Below, piece after piece: positions 60,289 through 64,000 of a DNA stretch of 64,000 nt (position 1 is its first letter; every line of letters starts with the position of its first letter). Both the position numbers and the translations under genes were made by a program. The notes beneath the pieces were generated by a model. It saw only the letters and a list, made by a program, of their open reading frames with translations, did no database searches and was not told where the DNA came from. Source of the stretch: Allantophomopsis cytisporea (lineage: Eukaryota; Ascomycota; Leotiomycetes; Phacidiales; Phacidiaceae); the NCBI GenBank assembly GCA_024752435.1, contig CP103022.1, positions 310,001 through 374,000 of the forward strand, read 5' to 3'.

Positions 60289-60868
60289 CATCTTCTGCCC
60301 CTCCGCCCACTTCCTCTCGCATCTCCTCGGGCTCATCAAGAGCTGCCCCTCCCATAGAGATGCTCATTTTACTTACTGACTTTCAAGGTGTCATGCCACG
60401 GATTACACGGCAGATTTTGCAGCACGCTCAAACTCACTCACTGACCTTGGCCTGACTGCTACATCGTCAGTATGAAGCACGAAACCAAAAGGCCCCATCT
60501 GCCGCTTATTTTATCCACTACAGGCTCCCCGCGCCGATGTTCGCAGTGAGCTCGAGAACTACTTCCGAATCATCCTAAATGTCCTCATTGACATGCAAAT
60601 TACAGTAATGAATGAGGAACGAGGACACGAATATGCAGTGAGTGATGATCTGTTCTTTCACTATTCTCCAGCAAATCAACTGCTGTTGACACGATATTTA
60701 GAACAAATATTTCACATACACACTCAAAACTGTCAATTACAGAGTACCGACCTTAGATGTTACCATGATACTCACCAAGATATTCTAATCATCTTCTGTT
60801 CTCCTCTCTCAATCCGTCATATCTCAGAAAATCCTTCCAATATGTACTTACTATACTTCAGCAGCATA

Positions 60869-60917
60869 CAAACTTCCAAACTTCCAAACTTCCAAACTTC
60901 CAAACTTCCAAACTTCC
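60869..60917. repeat. Octanucleotide array (CTTCCAAA)n
   Basis: Six tandem copies of an 8-bp unit. Confidence 0.9.
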
Positions 60918-61674
60918 GCTTTCTTCCATTTGTCGCCTAAAATAACAGTAATCGCTCCTCTTCCCTGCACTCTGCCCAAGCCAATCTACTATCTACGCCA
61001 AAACGAAAGGGAAAAAAAAAAGTCAGTCAGTGATTACGTGCGTTCCTTGTGTCGCCCACCAACACAAGCACAAGCACAAGCACCGAACCACATCCATCAC
61101 ATCACAACTCAATCACTCGCAATCAAATCACCCACTGCTCTTGACCAACCACTAGGTAAGGTACTCTGCTACCACCCACTCTCCTCTCTCACTCCTCACT
61201 CTCTTCCTCCGAACACGCTCTGCTCTGCTCTCTCTTCCTCTGTCTCTCTGCCACTACTCACTCTCCTTGCTCTCTGCTTGATCCAACCGCTCACCAGCCA
61301 AGATTAGCCAACCCAGCCAGCCATGGTACACAATACACAGCAAAATAAACAAGTCTTTGCCCAGCCAGCAGCATAACCGACAGCAAAAGCAAAGCAAAGC
61401 AAAAATAAACCAACAAATTACGTACTGCCTACTCTACTCTCTCCTCTCGTTACCAACACCCAAGCAGCCCACCTGGCTTAGCTCAGCGTATCTTCACCAT
61501 TTTACCTCGGGCCTCATGTACGTGACACGAATACTTTCGCCATTCACTGCATACGCCAATTTACAAGTTATGCACACCGACTAATCTCCTCTGTTACCAC
61601 CCACTATCTATGCCCATCATGCCCACCTTCAACGACCTGATGTTATGCAAGTTGAGGGGTACTGCTACATACTA

Positions 61675-61730
61675 CTGATGCTGATGCTGATGCTGATGCC
61701 ACTGCCGCTGCCGCTGCCGCTGCCGCTGAC
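61675..61730. repeat. Compound hexanucleotide array (CTGATG)4 (CTGCCG)4
   Basis: CTG at 61675, 61681, 61687 and 61693, then after a small phase shift at 61702, 61708, 61714, 61720 and 61726. Confidence 0.9.
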
Positions 61731-62752
61731 TCTATGATGAGACGAGCCTGTGGCATTTGTTCTCTGTCCCCCTCATTCTTTGCTTTTCACCCCACGGCAC
61801 ACTCTTGGGTGCGGTGAGCTGTAGCGAACGAGGGATGAGGATCGAGCACACACATTCATGCCCACACACAAACCAAAGTACGGCTCTCTACTATGACACG
61901 CACAGGAACAGAACACACACCATTCTCTACTGCACCCACACCACACCACAAAAATCCAGTGATGAAGCAGCGCGTCGAGAAAAAGTAGGGCTTGAATCTG
62001 TGACGCTGTTTATGTATTGTTATTGCCGGCCTCATAGACTGCAAGCTATGAGCTACATTCACTTGCTGTGGTGATCACACTGCAATCTAGCACACCAAGT
62101 AGTATCAATAACATGATACATGGGGCCTATAGCTTGGTCTGTTGAATACTCAATGATTTCGAAAATATGATGGTTGTTCTTCCAAACAGTCCCCAGCAGT
62201 TTCGTGAGCCCATCTACGCACAGGGAAGAAAAACATAGGGCTATTTTTTGTTGGTACTTTGCCTGCCTTGCCTGTCACTATACTGCTATGAGCTGATTTT
62301 GCTTGCTGCTGTAAGTTTACACAGCACTGCCATCTGCATGTATACATACACCTCGAAGCCGTATTTTCCTGACAGTCCATGGAATCATCATCGTTGATAA
62401 GTAAGTTCCTATCGCAATTCACTGAAGCTTGAATGATATGATTATATTCAATACGTAAACTGTATCATCACGAACGGTTGGTGTTTGTTAGGATGCCGTT
62501 GCCGTTGTTACTGGTGTTGCCGCTGGCGCTGTCTTTTCTTCCTCGCTGTTTTTCTTCTGCTCGCTGCTGTAAAGGTAGCGTACTTGCTGAAGGCAACTAG
62601 AGCTGCCCTCCCTAGCACGCGCCGTGAATTATTTGCCGGATCACCGTGTGATTCGCATCTTCTGCTATTGAGACCCAGAGAGGTATTCTGGCGTATCTGG
62701 CACGTCTGGTCCGTAAGTTTAGTCGGTACTCTGGAAGACTGATAGAATGTGG

Positions 62753-62770
62753 CTGTTGCTGTTGCTGTAG
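62753..62770. repeat. Short hexanucleotide array (CTGTTG)2 CTGTAG
   Basis: CTG at 62753, 62759 and 62765. Confidence 0.7.
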
Positions 62771-63069
62771 TTTGGATCTTCCATAAAGACCATCAGTCCA
62801 CTATCCCTGTTCTTGGTGTAGATGTAGTGCCTGTTCAGTGTCTGCGTGAGTAATCGATTACGGAGCTGTCGAATTCATCATCGGCGTCATCATCATTGTC
62901 TGTTATTGCGCACGAATTCAGAGATAACAATTACGCTGGATTAAGTATTAGCAGGGGAATAGAAGAGAAGAATGAATGGACAGATGGTCAGGATATTGTC
63001 ATGCAAATACTCTCTTGCTCGAGAAGTAATTGTAGATAGAAGACGAGTATGTCTGTATAAGCACACGTG

Positions 63070-63191
63070 TATCCGTATTTGTATCCGTATTTGTATCCGT
63101 ATCTGTGTCTGTGTCTGTATCTGTATCTGTATCTGTATCTGTATCTGTATCTGTATCTGTATCTGTATCTGTATCTGTATCTGTATCTGTC
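63070..63191. repeat. Long hexanucleotide array (CTGTAT)n
   Basis: About twenty 6-bp units: TATCCG/TATTTG variants first, then CTG every 6 bp from 63103 to 63187 (15 units, mostly CTGTAT). It opens spurious frames on both strands. Confidence 0.95.
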
Positions 63192-63570
63192 TTCCTGTCG
63201 AGTCTGCCTTTCTTCCCCCCCCTCTTCCCCTCCTCCGTCTGTGTGTTGGGGCGGTGTCTGTAGCTACTCTCGCTGCTTTCCACTCTGGCGAGTCAAAATC
63301 AGTGATCTCAGCCAAAATCACCCAAATCACCCACATCACTCTCGAAAAAGCCTGTCGTACTAATGCCACCGTAACCGAGCCCACCCTTCCAAAACCTCCA
63401 ACCCCAAAACTCCTCCATCCCCATCGCTATTTCGCCAGTCTCCCAGCACCTCTTCTCACTATTCGAACCACCATCACCACACAACAACGCCCATCATCCC
63501 ATCACTACACTTCCCGAAACCACAACACCCCCAAAAAGTTATCATCATCATTGTGAAGCCCTCATTAATT

Positions 63571-64000
63571 ATGCCGCGCCCAAAGAAGACGGAGGAGAAG
63601 GCAAAGGATGTCGCCTCCATTACCATGAACGTCGAGGACTTCGTCCGCACCAGAGACTCGGTGAGTTTTGTTATTGCTTCATCACATACAATCTTGGCTT
63701 GCTACGTCCATAGATGAGCTTCATCTATGGTCAAGCCCAGCTTTTCTCTGCCATCAAGCCCGCCCCTTTCATATCCCTCCAACACCGCTTCCTACTCTTC
63801 TCGTCGCGTCAATTTCTGGATCGCCCCGTCTCCGCGACCAGGAAGAAGACGCATTGGAGTCACAGAAGCGCGTTGAGGCCTCCAAGCCATAGACGCGTCG
63901 AATGTTGATACTTCTCATCTCGCGTGCCCACGACAACAACACCACCCAATAGCCCACCCATCTCCCCCTACATCCACAATAAAGCAAGCACAGAACAACG
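63571..64000 (+). CDS. Gene leaving the window: first exon of an unidentified protein
   Basis: The ATG at 63571 follows a CA/CT-rich leader. Exon 1 (63571-63660) encodes 30 residues, including MPRPKKTEEKAKD and MNVEDFVRTRDS, and ends at a good donor, GTGAGT. A first acceptor candidate is CATAG at about 63714. The continuation is unresolved: one frame stops at 63908 and another at 63892, and neither is clearly right. The basic start plus VEDFxRTRDS reminded me of the N-terminus of some fungal HMG-box proteins, but no HMG box is in the window, so this is only a guess. Confidence 0.5.

Larger units (their letters stand above)
57557..63570. other. Microsatellite-dense intergenic region
   Basis: About 6 kb without a recognised gene, crowded with simple arrays (listed separately). 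CT/CA-rich, leader-like DNA with a GTAAGG donor candidate near 61155 and again at 63390-63570 could be untranslated exons of the gene starting at 63571. Confidence 0.6.

Noticed and set aside
62972..63556. 194-codon frame near the right end
   Set aside because: Most of it is the translated (CTGTAT)n array; no ATG-led coding character outside the repeat.
1..64000. tRNA, rRNA, CRISPR arrays, complete transposons
   Set aside because: I looked for B-box-like GGTTCGA contexts, regularly spaced repeats with unique spacers, and transposase or reverse transcriptase motifs; none was convincing. CRISPR would not be expected in a fungus.

Overview
This window is nuclear DNA of a filamentous ascomycete (Pezizomycotina). 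The evidence is short GT-AG introns of about 45-70 nt, CT-rich leaders, and fungal-specific families: a Zn2Cys6 regulator, a tannase/feruloyl esterase, an MstE/RCO-3-type hexose transporter and Mdm12. A Leotiomycete (Helotiales) is my best guess from the look of the proteins, but this is weak inference. No bacterial, viral, CRISPR or tRNA features were recognised. All exon boundaries are read by eye from splice sites and reading frame.

Layout. 0-12 kb is an accessory block of secreted enzymes: a flavin amine oxidase (105-1830), a tannase/feruloyl esterase (3461-5216) and a GH31 alpha-glucosidase (7693-10737). The last is tail-to-tail with a Zn2Cys6 transcription factor (12248-10949, minus). 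A small Ser-rich protein of unknown function follows (13777-13484, minus). Next comes a gene desert of about 12.8 kb to 26.6 kb, with simple repeats and one leader-like CT-rich stretch near 22.4-23.2 kb. 26.6-31.3 kb is a compact housekeeping block: MDM12 (ERMES, ER-mitochondria tether), VPS28 (ESCRT-I) and NOC2 (60S ribosome export). A DUF1479 oxygenase-like protein and an MFS hexose transporter follow, both on minus. A desert of about 7.4 kb with a G-rich tract comes next. Then: a disordered orphan protein (46634-45105, minus); an EFM2-type lysine methyltransferase with two unusually long introns (49674-47597, minus); a membrane RING-H2 ubiquitin ligase (about 53.3-51.5 kb, minus) and ADA3/NGG1 of the SAGA acetyltransferase (55222-57556). 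The last 6 kb is exceptionally rich in microsatellites and ends in the first exon of a gene leaving the window at 63571.

How the genes relate. The amine oxidase, tannase, GH31 enzyme and hexose transporter suit a plant-associated or saprotrophic lifestyle (starch and phenolic-ester breakdown followed by hexose uptake). The rest are unrelated housekeeping genes. I saw no convincing new multi-gene system. The most unexpected pattern is in the non-coding DNA: at least seven separate hexanucleotide arrays share the form (CTG+NNN)n or its complement, spread from 20 to 63 kb.
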